From Zygnema circumcarinatum (taxonomy: Eukaryota; Streptophyta; Zygnematophyceae; Zygnematales; Zygnemataceae), in contig CM074806.1 of assembly GCA_037447605.1 (NCBI GenBank), positions 3,159,348 to 3,223,347 on the forward strand: DNA of 64,000 nucleotides, in the 5' to 3' direction. A program made the translations under genes and the position numbers. The notes under the pieces were generated by a model. The model did not search any database. It was given only the letters and a program-made list of their open reading frames with translations, and was not told where the DNA came from. This document shows positions 24,806-37,228 of this stretch, piece after piece. How positions within the stretch are numbered: the first letter of the stretch is position 1; each line of letters begins with the position of its first letter.

Positions 24806-26204
24806 GCCGGGGGGTGAGCTTTATGCGGAAGGGAATGCATTGTTTGTAGCCGCCAAGAAGGAGCAATGAACGGAATACGACTAAAGCAGGCGGAAATAAA
24901 TTCGTCAAAGGCACGGATGGCTGGAAGCTCAATTTCGCACAAAAACGAAGAGTCCGCAGATGGTCGGGTTGCTGCTTGCTCTGGTATTTTTCTCCCTCTG
25001 CTCCACGGAGCTGTGACGTGTGTTCCGGTTGCAAACCAGTTTAGAAACGGATTGTCCCCTTGTCTGTGAAAAGAATGAGGCCAAGCTTCGCCTCGCTTGT
25101 GCAAGCCATGCTATTGTGTTAAATCTCCAAGGAGGACATTCTACATTCACCTTTGAAGCAGAGGAAAGCGGATAAACGATTGCACAAAAGCATTGAACAT
25201 TTCAGCTGTAGCTTACAGCCTCCTGTGTGCATACGTGGCCGGAGAGGACGCCAGGAACGAAAACCTCCGCACCCGCCTTGTCTCACGCCATACTCTGTTC
25301 ACACCTGCCTCGCAAACGAGAAGACCCTCGAGTCGAGTACGGCAGTTTTGCTGAATGGTGGGGGCTGCCGCTCCAGCGCCCTTATTCCCAGGCTGAGCCA
25401 TGGTGTATGTGGCCATGCCTCGGCCCTGTGCAGCGCGCATGCCCATCCCATCCCATCCCATGCATGCCCATCCCATCCCATCCCATCCCATCCCATGCAT
25501 GCCCATCCCATCCCATCCCATGCATGCCCCATACACTCCACCATACCATACATGCTGAGCCTCGCCGCCGCCTGCCATGGCCCAGTGCCCGTCCCCGGCC
25601 CGTCCCGGCCCGGGCCGCGCCGCCCCCCTGGAAAGCGACAGGACGCACATCCCCGTCGGATCGCTGCGATCCGACGGCCGTGCAGGCGGCGGGCTGCAGC
25701 GCCGACACTCCGTACCGCAATCCTGCACTAAAAGACAAAATAATACATGCAGCTCCTTCCAAAAGTCGTAAGTCGCGACAGCCTACAGGCTCAATCTGCG
25801 CCCGCCACGTGTTTTCCAGCAAGTTGTTGGGCCACGCGGCAGCCCCCAGTTCATCGCGACCGAACACGCCAATCGGCGGCCGCGGATTGTGCGAGCCTCG
25901 TCGATCCGGAACTTGTCGGCGCGGGTCGGACCGTACGGCGCGGCGGTATGTGCATGTACGGACACGGCCAGGTCGGACCGCCAGGGTTTGGGCTCCTTAT
26001 TTGAGACGGACGCACGGAAGGGGAGGGCGGCGCTAGCGCCAGCGCTGGCTGTAGTGGAGGGGAGTCCTGAAGGAAGGCCGCCGGGCGGACGTCTGCAGCA
26101 GCAGCAGCAGGAGCAACAGCAGCAGATTGGAACAGGGATTCAGAACCTTTGGAATGGCAAGGGAACATGAGGTTGGGACTCATGCAGGAAGTTCTAGACA
26201 ATGA
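24806..26204. other. Intergenic region with CCCAT tandem repeats
   Basis: No gene is supported. 25441-25530 is an array of CCCAT units interrupted by ATGCATGC blocks. 25560-26000 is GC-rich with no motif-bearing frame. 26095-26130 has a CAGCAG/CAACAG run. The right end is probably the promoter and leader of the histidine kinase gene; a TGA lies directly before the first ATG at 26205. Confidence 0.45.
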
Positions 26205-29200
26205 ATGGGGATTGCACATGTGCATGAGGCTGTGAGGAGAAGACGTGCCTTTGTCCCAGGGCCGGCTTGCAGGAATGAAATTATGGGCACAAGCAGCATC
26301 GGCGTGGTGGAGGCTCCAAACGCGCTCATGAGAATGTCAGAAGGCGCGCAAGTTTCCATCGACCGACTGGTTAGGCAGTCACTGAGCTTCTTGTTCATCG
26401 TGGAGGATGGCAAGGGCCGCTTTTCTGGGGTGAGTAGAGGAGCGGTCCAGGCTCTGGGTATGCCTGAAAGCGAGCTTCTGAAGCTCTCTTTCACAGACAT
26501 CGCAGGGTCTAGCGCAACAGCCCGACGATGGCAGGACTCCGTGCGTCAATTGAAGAGCAAGGAAAAAGAGATGGTCTCATTCTGGGCGATCCTCAAGCAT
26601 AGACGTCCGTGCTCCCCGCATGCTAAACTTGCATCATCTTGTACCTCAGTTTGTAGCCCTTGCAGCTGTCAGACGGGTAGTGGAGACCGCGGAGTGGATG
26701 CCAGCCCCACTGATCATGTGTCATCGGTAGGGTTGCAGCCGGATGACCTAACGGCTGAAGGTTCTTGTCCAGCTTGCGGCGCCATAGGGCAGAAGAAAGA
26801 GAAGGCAACAAGTACCATCAGGGCCCACATAGGTGCACAGGCTCGGACTCTTTCAACTAGTGATGGAGGAAAAGCTTGTGCTCGAATAGATTTGCAACTT
26901 TTTGACTTTGGGCGAGGGCCTTTGTACATGGCCACTGTTCATGGTTATGAAACAGAGTGTGCTCATGAACTTGAGCTTCAGTCTTTGGAGGATTGGTTCC
27001 AGAAGACAATTGACATTCTACCGAATTTTGTATTTGCGAAAGACATCGACGGGCATTTTCTTTTCGTTAATCAGACTTTGGCTGACGCGTATGGAAAGAC
27101 TATAGGGGAGATGACTAGAATTGATCACCGCAATCTTCACAAAATCGATGACGAGTTGGCTAACTACTTGCGGGATGATATGGAAGTAATGACGAATAAT
27201 ATATCAAAGGCAGGTCGTCAACAACCTTTGCACGACCATTCCTAACCTCGACCTGCTTCTTTCGATTCTGCTTTTCCTTTTAAAGTCAAATCAATATTAT
27301 TTCCTTGGATTACTGGGTCCCATTCTCGCCCCGAAGTGCTGCTCTGGACTATTTCTGAGTGGTACCGACTGTTATGATTTGTGTGGCAGATGATTGTGGA
27401 GGAAGAATTCACAAATGGGCACGGTGAAGTTCGGAAATGCACAACCGTGAAAGTTCCCTACTTGAGAGAAGGGCAGAAGCCTGCTTTGATTGGAATTTCA
27501 ACCGATGTGACAGAACAGTGCAGGCAGCGGGAGAAGCTACGACAGAGCGAAGCGAGATACCGCTCATTGTTTGATTCTGCGGGGGTAGGGACGGTCACCA
27601 TAGATAGCGGCGATCTGATCACAAGCTGCAGCAAGGGGATGACTCACATTCTAAACCTGGCTCAAGAGGAGCTCATTGGCAGGCCATTACATGAATTCGT
27701 TCATGAGGGCGACAGATTTCTTTTCCAGGTGAGCAACAAGAAGCGTAGAGGAAGGATAGTAGACGGGTACATTTACTTTGGTAATTAATTGACCTTGAGC
27801 TCACGGGTTTGAATGAGTGGAGAACGTGAGGTTCCCTGCTTTGCGAAAACAAAAAGGTGATATTAATCAGGGCTGGCCGCTAATCAATATCACCAGGATA
27901 CCAACTGTGCAGGAGGCGTATGCCCATTTTCGCAGCAAAGGGACGGAGCGCTACCAGCAGGAGTGCCGCTATATGCGCAAAGAAGGTTCGGCGGTTTGGA
28001 TTCGCCTAACGATGTCGCGCGTTCAGCAACACGGACAGGAGGGGGAGGCACTCATCTGCATGCTTGAGGATATCAGCACCAGTAAACTGGCTCAGGTAAG
28101 CCTTTCAAGGTGCTGTTTGATATCCTTTTAAAACCAAGTGCCCCTGTCTGAGGGATTCACCCAGTTACCCACTCTGAATGATCCACTAGTCTCCACATCC
28201 GCCTGCCTCATAACCCTCCCCAAGATGCCGACAAACAAAACCCCATCAGACGACTCTCCCTCCCCTCACAGCCCCCCCTTCCCCCTTCCCCTCCTTCCCT
28301 CCCTTCCCCCCCTTCCCTCCTCCCCTCCCCCTCTGCCTTCCCCCCCTTCCCTTCCCCTCCTTCCCTCCTCTTCCCCCCCCCCCTCCTCCCCTTCCCCTCT
28401 GCCCTCCTCCCTCCCTTCCCTTTCCCGTTCCCCCCCTTCCCTTTCCCCCCTTCCCCCTTTCCCCCCTTCCCCCTCTTCCCCCCCTTCCCCCCCTTCCCCC
28501 TTCCTTCCCCACCCCCCCCTTCCCTCCCTTCCCCACCTTCCCCCCCTTCCCTCCCTTCCCCTCCTTCTCCCTCCCAGGAAGCCATGTCCGCCGCGGTGGA
28601 GCGGTTCCGCCGCATGGTGGAGCACATCCCCGTGGGAGCCGTGTTCCTGAGCCCTGAGTCGGGCGAGGTCCTCCTGAACCGCCGCATGGAGGCCCTCACG
28701 GGGTACGCCCGCGAGGAGCTCACCTCCCTGGAGGCGTGGTTCGCGCTGTACGGCGAGGAGGCAAAGGGGCAGAGGGCGCTCTACCGGGCCACGCAGGCGA
28801 GGGGGCACACGTGGCGGACGAGCACGCAGGTGACCCGCAAGGATGGGCTCAAACGATGGCTGGATGTGAGCGGGTACAACTACGAGGGGGGGGAGATATG
28901 GCTGGTCACGGACGTCACGGAGACCCTAGAGGCGCAGCACAAGTTCAAGGTTCTTTTTGACGTCTGCACTGTGAGTGGTTTGCCTTGGGCTGGGACGGGA
29001 GGGTGGTGGGGGGGGGGGTGTTCAAGTCTGCTCGGAATTCGAACATGGGAACTAGAATTTGGGCATGTTGTGTGTCTGGCCATGTGATGGCAGAAGGTTT
29101 GAAGATACCTCGCCTGCCTGTCCAGGACCCTATTCTATTGATGAACCAGAAGGGTTTGATTGATTGCAACGAGGCCGCTGTGAAGATTCTCCGATACAGC

Positions 29201-31885
29201 GACAAGGCGAAGCTCATTGCGAGTGCACAGAACACGCGGCTTTCGCCGCCGAGGCAGGCCTGCGGGAGCATATCCTCGGAGCTGCAGGACGAGATGCACA
29301 GCATCGCGAGGGAGAAGGGGCTGCACCGCTTTGAGTGGCTGCACCTGCGGGCGGACGGGGAGGAGCTGCCGGTCGAGGTCACAGGTGGGAGGGGACCTGC
29401 TCAAGTAGCGCAGAATAGCAAGCAGGGGACATTTTGCTCGGATGCAGAGTGCGAGTGGGCTACTGATTGGGGGGTTGGGAGGGAAATTGCAGTGAAGGCG
29501 CTAGATGTGAATGGGGAGCCGCTGCTGTTGGCAATATGGCACGACTTGACCAAGCATAAGAAGCACGAGGAGGAGCTGAGAATGGCGAAAGAGGCGGCCG
29601 AAAATGCCTCGCGGGCGAAGAGTCAGTTTTTGGCGAATATGAGTCATGAGATCCGCACACCCATGAATGGTGAGTTCCCTTGTACTGAGTAAGAGTAGCC
29701 AGCCGTGAACAGGATTAGCTTCGTAGAAATTGCACCGTGGTTTTTAGTAACACCATTGACTTCACCCCTGGAGAGCACGACTTGGTCAACCTATGCAGGA
29801 GTCATCGGGGTGGCGGAGCTGCTGCTTGATTCTCCGCTGACTACGGAACAAAGAGGCTATTTGGAGATCATTCGAACTTCAGGGGACAATCTGCTGCGCA
29901 TTATTTCCGACATCCTTGACCTTACCAAAATTGAGTCCCAGAACTTGATGCTGGAGACATTGGAATTCGACCTGCGTGCACAGGTCGGTGAGGTTTTGGC
30001 CTTGCTGGAAGTGTCGGCAAAGGAAAAGGGCCTGCATTTGGAATGTGAGGTGGATAAAAGTGTGCCCATGACTGTGCTGGGGGACCCTGTACGTCTGCGG
30101 CAAGTGCTGCTAAACCTGGTTTCAAACTCCATAAAATTCACAGAGAAGGGGGGCATATCTGTTAGGGTTAAGCTGGCCTCGGTGGAAAGTGAGGTTGAAG
30201 GAAGGTCTAAAGAGGACGAGACTGCGGAACATGAAGAGAAGTGGGTAGGTGGCGGCATTGACAATGGATGCGGAGTCAAGAGAAAGCCTGAAGCATGTGC
30301 AAAGGAAGACAGGGGGACGAAGTGGAGGAGGAAGGGCGGAGGAGAGACTGAACAAAGAAATGGGAGTACTCTCAAAGTAGGCGAGGAAGCGGAGGAGTGC
30401 TGTGAAAGGAAGGGGGGTGCAGGAAAAGACTATAGAGAAGGAGAGCTACTGCAAAAAGGTGCTGCAAATGCTGCTTCAGCCCAAGCAGGGTGTGGAAAGA
30501 GCATTTTGGTCAGGTTTGAAGTGCAGGACACAGGCATAGGAATCGACGTGAATGTGCTTGGCCGGCTGTTTCAAGCCTTCATGCAGGTCAGCAAGCATGG
30601 GAATAGAGAGGGAAGGGGCTCTGCAGCATGTTCATCTGCCATCACATGCCTCTGTGGGCTCCTGCTGACTCTTATTACCCTGCGTATGCTACGCAGGCTG
30701 ATAACTCCACATCTCGCCAATACGGCGGAACTGGTGCGTTGTATATTCAATTTCACCTTTTTATGTCCCTTTCTCTGCATCAGTCGCAGGACCCCAATCG
30801 ACAAAATCCTGAGAAATGTTCTGAATGCTCCTGTTTTTTTTTTTTTTTTTTTTTTTTTTAACTCGTATTTTCCCTTTGTTTGCACCACTTGAAGGACCCA
30901 ACTCACAAAGACTTAGTCTCCCTCTTCCCCCTCCCTCTCTTTCTTCCTTATTAAATTCATTGGTCTTGGGCTCAGGTCTTGGGCTCGCCATATGCAAATC
31001 GTTGGTGAATTTGATGGGAGGCACCATTGAGGTTGCATCAGAAGTCGGCAAGGTGCGTTGAAGTGACCAAAAGATGTGTAGCTGCTCGATTTCGGTGTGC
31101 GGTTAGTGCGTCGCGTTCCGTGGGGAAATGATTTGTGATCCTGCTGCGAATGAGCCTGTGCAGTGGTCCACCTTTACTTTCACCGTCTGCCTCGGCATTC
31201 GGCCCGCAGTGTTGAGGCAAGCTTCCTCCGTTGCTCTCACAGAGGTGGGCCCCAAAGAGGAGCTCTGCTCCGAGGCACAGGCCAAGAAGTTAGCGTCGAT
31301 AAAAGTGCTGGTGGCGGAGGACAACAAGGTGAACCAGTTTGTGTGCACTCGCATGCTGCGAAACTTGGGGGTATCGTACCACCTCGTCGACAATGGCGAG
31401 AAGGCTGTGCAAGCCAGTACGGAGAAGTACTATGATGTTATCCTCATGGTGAGTGTCTGCTTGCAGGCGTGAATAAGACGACAAGCCTGAAACTTGACCC
31501 CCCTTGTGCTCCTCCTACCTCTCTGGTGAACTGAGCTTATGAACATGCTATGTGAAAATGGAAGTATTTCATCCAATGCTGCAGATTGAGCATCCTTGGG
31601 TACAATGTAAGGTGCAAGGCTGAGTTCTCCTCCCTTTGAATCCGCCCCCTCTGTTTCCAGGACTGTCACATGCCTGTTATGGATGGCTTTGAAGCGACCC
31701 GGAGAATCCGCCAATTGGAGGGCTCCCAGCCCGGCAGGCAGCGCTCCTTCATAGTGGCGCTGACGGCGGGGGCGCTGAGCCACGAGAGGGAGAGCTGCGA
31801 ACGGGCCGGGATGGACCACTTCCTGTCGAAACCGGTCCTGCCAAACGATCTGAAGATGGTGCTCTGCATTCCACACGGAACGTAG
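26205..31885 (+). CDS. Multi-PAS hybrid sensor histidine kinase with receiver domain
   Basis: Eleven predicted exons give 1255 residues: 26205-27209, 27390-27728, 27913-28095, 28578-28970, 29126-29384, 29493-29669, 29799-30586, 30697-30733, 30976-31052, 31164-31448 and 31661-31885. Order: a PAS-like segment (about 53-100), a Cys/Ser-rich linker, PAS at about 263-382, 386-505, 515-635 and a PAS-like segment at 640-740. Then comes the kinase core: H box [10 protein letters not shown] (His778), N box [10 protein letters not shown] (Asn895), G1 DTGIGI and G2 [11 protein letters not shown] charged insertion of about 105 residues separates N and G1. The receiver has the acid pair AED (Glu1138/Asp1139), phospho-acceptor Asp1182 in [10 protein letters not shown] and Lys1238 in LSKP, so all catalytic residues are present. 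No membrane helix is visible, suggesting a soluble sensor. There is no LOV cysteine motif, so the ligand is unknown. Signals should pass through a phosphotransfer (HPt) protein. Confidence 0.92.
28255..28573. repeat. Polypyrimidine (CCCTTCC-rich) tract in histidine kinase intron 3
   Basis: About 320 bp of almost pure C/T on the plus strand, running directly into the ctcccag acceptor of exon 4. The minus strand has repeated runs of 4-9 G, so G-quadruplex or H-DNA formation is possible. Open frames across it are composition artefacts. Confidence 0.9.
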
Positions 31886-33506
31886 AGTGGCGCACTCAGC
31901 GGCTTTTGTATAAAAAGAGGGAGGAAAGATTGAAGACCTAGAAAATCTTTTGATGGACAGTGAAAAGGGACAGCTGTCTCTTCATTGTCTGGTGATTACG
32001 GTAGTCTCACGATTTCTTGTAGCACGAGTTAAACGCTAGGGGAGGGTGCAGTGAGTGAAAAGCAACAGCAGCAGTAGGCGGATGAAGGGAATCTTTCTTC
32101 TATGTGCGTTTTTTGGGGGACTTGCACGCAGTTAGATCATTAGGAGGAATGGCCCAGTCGGCTCCCCCATTTACCCAATGCATTTTGTTAGGACTACATG
32201 CCCTAATGAGGTTCCCCCTTACTATTGCCTGGTCGCTATTGCGCCCCCAACGGTTAGTCTAACAGTGAATCCCTTTTCAGACTAGTTTTTTTTTTTTCCA
32301 GAGACGTTCTTTCTGGAGTACAGCAGGCGCAGGGATGGAGCTCGCCTTTGGGCGGCAATTGTCGAGCAGGCGATGGGACAGGAGGGAGCGTCACTCCTTC
32401 CTGCTCTCGCGGTGGAGCCGCCGAGTTCTGATGGGGATGGGATGGGGCCATGGATTGGAAGTATTACTGGGCAGCGCTGGGCGAGATTTGCACGGGGGAA
32501 CGGCGGCTGCCTGCGCCTCCATGCGGTTGGCGGCAGAAGCGGCCGCGAGTATAGCACGCTGGGCTGGGAGTTGGAGGGGGTCCAAGTTCAGAGGCCGTGT
32601 TGCATCAGAATGGGAGGACTTGTTTGTAAGATACTGTAATCTTTTAGCATAGAAGCAGCGTAGGAGCTGGCTTGATCCATTTGCGACAATTTACTGAACT
32701 TTGCTCACTCAATTGTTTGGCCAATTTCATTTCGTGACCATTAGGGCATGTCAAACTTAACAGTCTTACGAAAATGCCACATCTCGAGTCTCTTACGAAA
32801 AGCATTTACTTAAAAAGAAAAGGGTACGGAAGTACTCCGGAATACTGTCGATTTTTAAGTCTGACCTGCCCTATAGTTGCGAGTTTTTGGTGCCTGGTAT
32901 TTTGGCCTTAGGTGGCCTGTTGTAAAATGTTAAGGTCCTCGGCACTTTTGCCAAATGATTTAGGTGGAAGCACTTGTTATCTGGGCGGTGTCCCGTTGCT
33001 TAACCGGCTACAGTACATGAAACCATGAGTTTGAGAAAGCCTGCAAGCTTGAACCAATGATCAATGCCACTTCCATTTCTCCTGCCAGCTTGAATCAAAG
33101 CATAGGTCTTTACAGAAGCACGGCATGAGAGACGGCCGTCTGCCACCCACCTCCATGGCGGGGTCGTCCTCGTTCCGACGGAAGGCCAGAAGGTCGAAAG
33201 GGGCCTCTCCCAAACTTAAACATTGTAAGCCAACAATAAATCGCCACGTGTACCCATTTGTGCACGTGGCGAATCGCCATTGGACGATGCGCTTGCTTGG
33301 CCGTTGAACGGCTTGAAGGCGATGGCGGTCTCGGAGAGCGACGGAAGGGGAAGAGGGATTTCCCGAATGTGCTGGAGAGCTTGGCGGCCAACAGCAGGGC
33401 CTTCCAGAGGGAGAATTAGTTCCCGCAGAAGGAAGAAGAAAGAAATATTTATTTTTTTACTTGTTTTGGACTAATTGATCTCGCTCTTGCTTTGGGACTG
33501 ACAGCC
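31886..33506. other. Intergenic region between histidine kinase and dehydrogenase genes
   Basis: No gene is supported. 32290-32640 is GC-rich with overlapping frames on both strands but no motifs or consistent splice sites. At 33241-33272 a perfect 10-bp inverted repeat (TCGCCACGTG, 12-nt spacer, CACGTGGCGA) presents two G-box cores about 235 bp upstream of the next ATG. Confidence 0.45.
33241..33272. promoter_or_regulatory. Paired G-box inverted repeat upstream of the dehydrogenase gene
   Basis: The arms TCGCCACGTG (33241-33250) and CACGTGGCGA (33263-33272) are exact reverse complements. Each contains CACGTG, a bZIP/bHLH site in plants. Position and symmetry suggest a promoter element; this is inference. 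Confidence 0.4.
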
Positions 33507-35600
33507 ATGAGCATAGTTGGTGGAGGCCTAAGTGCCACGAAGGGATACATATCCCGCCTTCCCCGGATAATCTATGGAGCGTCTTTTGCATGCAAAGCAG
33601 GAACATGCAGTCAGGGAGATTCCCACTTTCAGGGCTGCCCTTTTCCTTGGATGAACTCTAAAGCATGGCTTTTTAGTGCCGCCACGGACGGAGCGTCCAT
33701 GCACCAAGCAAACAATGAAACAGTGTCGCCGCAAGAGAAAACTTCCAGACAGGTGCTGCTTTCACGGCTTTGGCAGTGTAAGGCTACTCTGTTGCGTGAA
33801 AGCAAAGGAATTTCAAAAAACAAAAGAGAAATGCTGCCCAAATAATTAAGAAACCACTTAAACGGGCTTCTTGCATTAATGGTTAAAAAATGAGGCGCAA
33901 GCAGAGCTTGCTGAGGTTCCAAACTTTAACATCAGATTTGAGCCCTGCCTTTCACCCCAAACGACAAATTGTCATGAGAATTGTCATGGCTTCTTTCTCC
34001 CATTGCGCATTTGCAGATTGTCGGCTTCATTGGCCTCGGTAATATGGGGTCCAATATGGCAACGAATCTTCTTCAAGCAGGTCATTCTTTGGTGGTTTAT
34101 GACAAGTGAGCAGCCTACTAGCTCTTTAACAGCCGTCCGAACCACAATGCAGAATTTCCGCATTTTCAGAAGCAACAATTTGAAGCATCCATTTGTCGAG
34201 CCGACGCCAGGAGTTAAACCTGAAATAGATCTCGACGCAGGAGGGGTGTGCAAACAGTTGCATGAAAATGTTGGAATGTTGGTAAGTTAGGCTAGTTTCT
34301 TATTTTTGGTATTTCACAAGTTGCTTGCCGTGAACACATGCACTCGAAGATGAAATAAGCTGTCTTGTTTCTCTTTTGCGTACAATTTCTCCGATGGAGA
34401 AATTATTCATTTTTGTCATGGCATTACAGTACTTCGGCAAAAACTACACGATTGTGCAGCTCATGACCGGCACTACTTACTATAATCAAACCATCTGAGA
34501 TGTATCAGCTTGCCTACTTTACAGAAACAAATGAAAGAAGCACTATCTTCTTGCACTTAGTTTAGCAGAGATGTCGCCAGCCAGCTGAAGCTCAACCTCA
34601 TCGATGAACTTCTCAAACAATTTTAGGAAATTGCTCTGCAGCTGCTCTGCTCCTTGCTGACCTTCTGTCATCACATGAACATCCAGCATTAGGTGACTTT
34701 CTTACAATTTCTTCCGAGTAGGTTTCTAGACAAGTTTGCCTAGAAACGCACAGAAGGTTTGTAACCCTAACAATAAACGTTGAAACCTCCGGACTCCCTT
34801 CGGCGTGTGACCAGAAATGACAACGCAATGCGGTTGCTGGAAGAGAGGGGTGCGCGTAAGGCCATGTCTCCTGCGGAGCTTGCGCGAGGGGTCGACGTGG
34901 TGGTGACCATGCTGCCGTCGTCTCATCATGTAACGCTTCAGCTTTATGAATGCCAAAATAATTGGAGATAACCTGTATTCGTAGTCCGTATAAAGTATAC
35001 CTTCTTACGGCATTCAGCTATGCTCAGCACATCACCGTTGTGCTCAACCTACAGGACCCGGCATGGGCGGCTGCTGTAGGAAGGGGCTTTCAGACGAAGG
35101 GGTTTGCAGCCATTGCGATGCTTTCTGTTGACGTGTCGTTAACTCCATTTACTCCTGTTTAATTGCAGGTGATGGAGGTATATTTGGGGAAGGAAGGACT
35201 GCTGGAACATAAAAATGCTATCCGCCCGCATCTTTTCATCGACTCATCGACAATCGACCCGGCCACATGTCGAAAACTTGCAGCGTTTGCAGCTCTTTGC
35301 AAGTTAGCTCCGAGCACAGGTTGTTGCACACCTTACCAGAATGATGGAACCCTTCTTTGATCACGCCATTGGAACAGAAAGAGGGAACACACGCAGTTGT
35401 CCGCCCTTGTTATGGGATTGTTTCCGATATTTATAGAATGAAGTCTGGCCTCTATGAAGAGATGCAGCCTCATGAATTTAATTAAAGAAGGAAGTGCCGG
35501 TAGTGCAGGCTCGGATGCGCCTGCATCGCCAGCTGTTGTGGATGCACCGGTCTCTGGCGGAGTTCTCGGAGCCAAGGCTGCAACGCTCACGTTCATGGTA

Positions 35601-35657
<57 letters not shown>

Positions 35658-37228
35658 CGCTCTCTTATGTGCTATCGCTCCTTATTCGTTCGTGCTGCCT
35701 CAACCCAAACCTATATTTCTCCTCGAGGTCAGAAGAGCTCTGTTTGTACAAGAGAAACGTTTTCTTACTTTCTCCTAACCCTTCCAAACCCTAATTGTTT
35801 TATGGGGATCAGGAAGGGTTCAGGTAGGAGGTTCGCACGAGGCTGTGGAGCAAGCAAAGGGAGTGCTCGGAGCGATGGGAACGCGAGTGGTGCATTGCGG
35901 ACCTTCGGGCAGTGGCGCAGTATGTGACCCCTCTGCCTCCCCTCGCGCTTTAAGTTACAAGTCCCTTAGGCTATCTAATTTGCTAAATGTTTGACCCCAC
36001 ATCGCATTCCTTTTCTTCAATTGTTCGTTTGATGAACCTTTCCTTCATCACCACCAAACCAGCAACCAATCCCAAAAATGTCAGAGATTGTCTTCAGGGA
36101 CGAACCTTTTGGCGCTGTGAAAAGGGAGTGCTCTATTTGAGATTTACGAACTTGGAAAAACTTGGCATTGCAGGCAGCCAAGCTGTGCAACAACTTAGCT
36201 CTCGCGGTTCAAATGGCGGGCACTGCGGAAGCGCTTGCGTTGGGGCAAAAGCTCGGGCTCGATTCTCGCACTCTATCGAACATTTTCAACACTTCAAGTG
36301 CACGTTGTTGGAGCAGGTCAGCACCTCGTTCTGCCATGATATTGTCAGGGCAAACAGATGATGTCTTTCCCCCGCCCCCCTCCTCACTCTCTCTCTCTCT
36401 CTCTCTTTCCCTCTCACTCTCGGACATACACACGCACACACTGTATGCATATCTGAACTTTGAAAGAGGTTCAACCCGCACGAGGATTACCAAATGCCAT
36501 TCGAAGACCTGCCTATTTCCAATTGTTTATGGCATTTCTTCTGCAGTGAAGTTTATAATCCCGTTCCAGGAGTGATGAATGATGTCCCTGCTGCGCGAGG
36601 ATATGTCGGAGGCTTTTCTAACCTCCTTATGGTGAGCCTGCTGCTCACGAGCTTACCGCAGTTAGTCTTCTTACTTTGCTTCATGGAAAAAAAAAATGTG
36701 TGTGGGCTATTTTATTTGCTTAGATATATTTAATCCCACCCTACGAGCTAAAGCAGTGTGGATTGAGGTTCTGAGTCTTCCCCTTCTTGTGGGGTTGAAA
36801 CTGCGTTGGAAAGGCCAAGGACTTGAAGCTTGCACTCGAATCTGCCATGGAGGATGGCGTTGAGGCGAAGACGCCCATGGGGTCCGCCGTGCACAGCTTG
36901 TAAGCCTGTTCTCCCCCTTCCCTTGGGTAGTTAGTCCCTACTACTGATAACATGTTGAACATGGCCGATATGATGGCGGGTCGCATGCCGTTCCCCATCA
37001 GATCCGGCAAACATTTTTAAAAGTAAAGAAATGATGCATGTTCAGTGATACCCATGGCAGCCACGTGGACAATTCTGTCGCAGGTACTCCGAGATGTGCA
37101 TGGATGATGCAGCAAAGGCAGACTTTTCAAGTATTTTCCATTTTGTCTATGGAGGTGTTTCGGCGGATAATGAGAGAAAGGATTCGTTTCCCACAAACTC
37201 ATTGCCTGAAGGGACATCCTCCCGCTAG
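33507..37228 (+). CDS. 3-hydroxyisobutyrate dehydrogenase family protein (probably mitochondrial HIBADH)
   Basis: Ten predicted exons, all in phase, give 422 residues: 33507-33752, 34017-34105, 34815-34929, 35169-35302, 35468-35597, 35824-35919, 36174-36316, 36547-36631, 36814-36899 and 37084-37228. Exon 1 is a basic/hydroxylated leader (MSIVGGGLSATKGYISR) fitting organelle import. The core has the NAD-binding GFIGLGNMGSNMATNL, VVVTMLPSS, the substrate loop DAPVSGGVLGAKAATLTFM, and GPSGSGAAAKLCNNL with the catalytic Lys. It continues with SARCWSSEVYNPVPGVMND and FSSIF near the end. HIBADH oxidises 3-hydroxyisobutyrate to methylmalonate semialdehyde in valine breakdown; plant homologues include broader beta-hydroxyacid dehydrogenases, so the substrate is inferred. 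The exon 5 acceptor is the least certain. The last three exons lie inside a block repeated at 38620-40836. Confidence 0.9.
35602..35654. repeat. CT microsatellite in dehydrogenase intron
   Basis: A (CT)n run of about 50 bp begins directly after the donor of exon 5 (ATG|gtaacc). It is intronic. Confidence 0.9.

Noticed and set aside
28138-28650. Ser/Pro- or Gly-rich frames across the kinase intron
   Set aside because: Caused by the CCCTTCC tract; the flanking exons have clear splice sites on either side.
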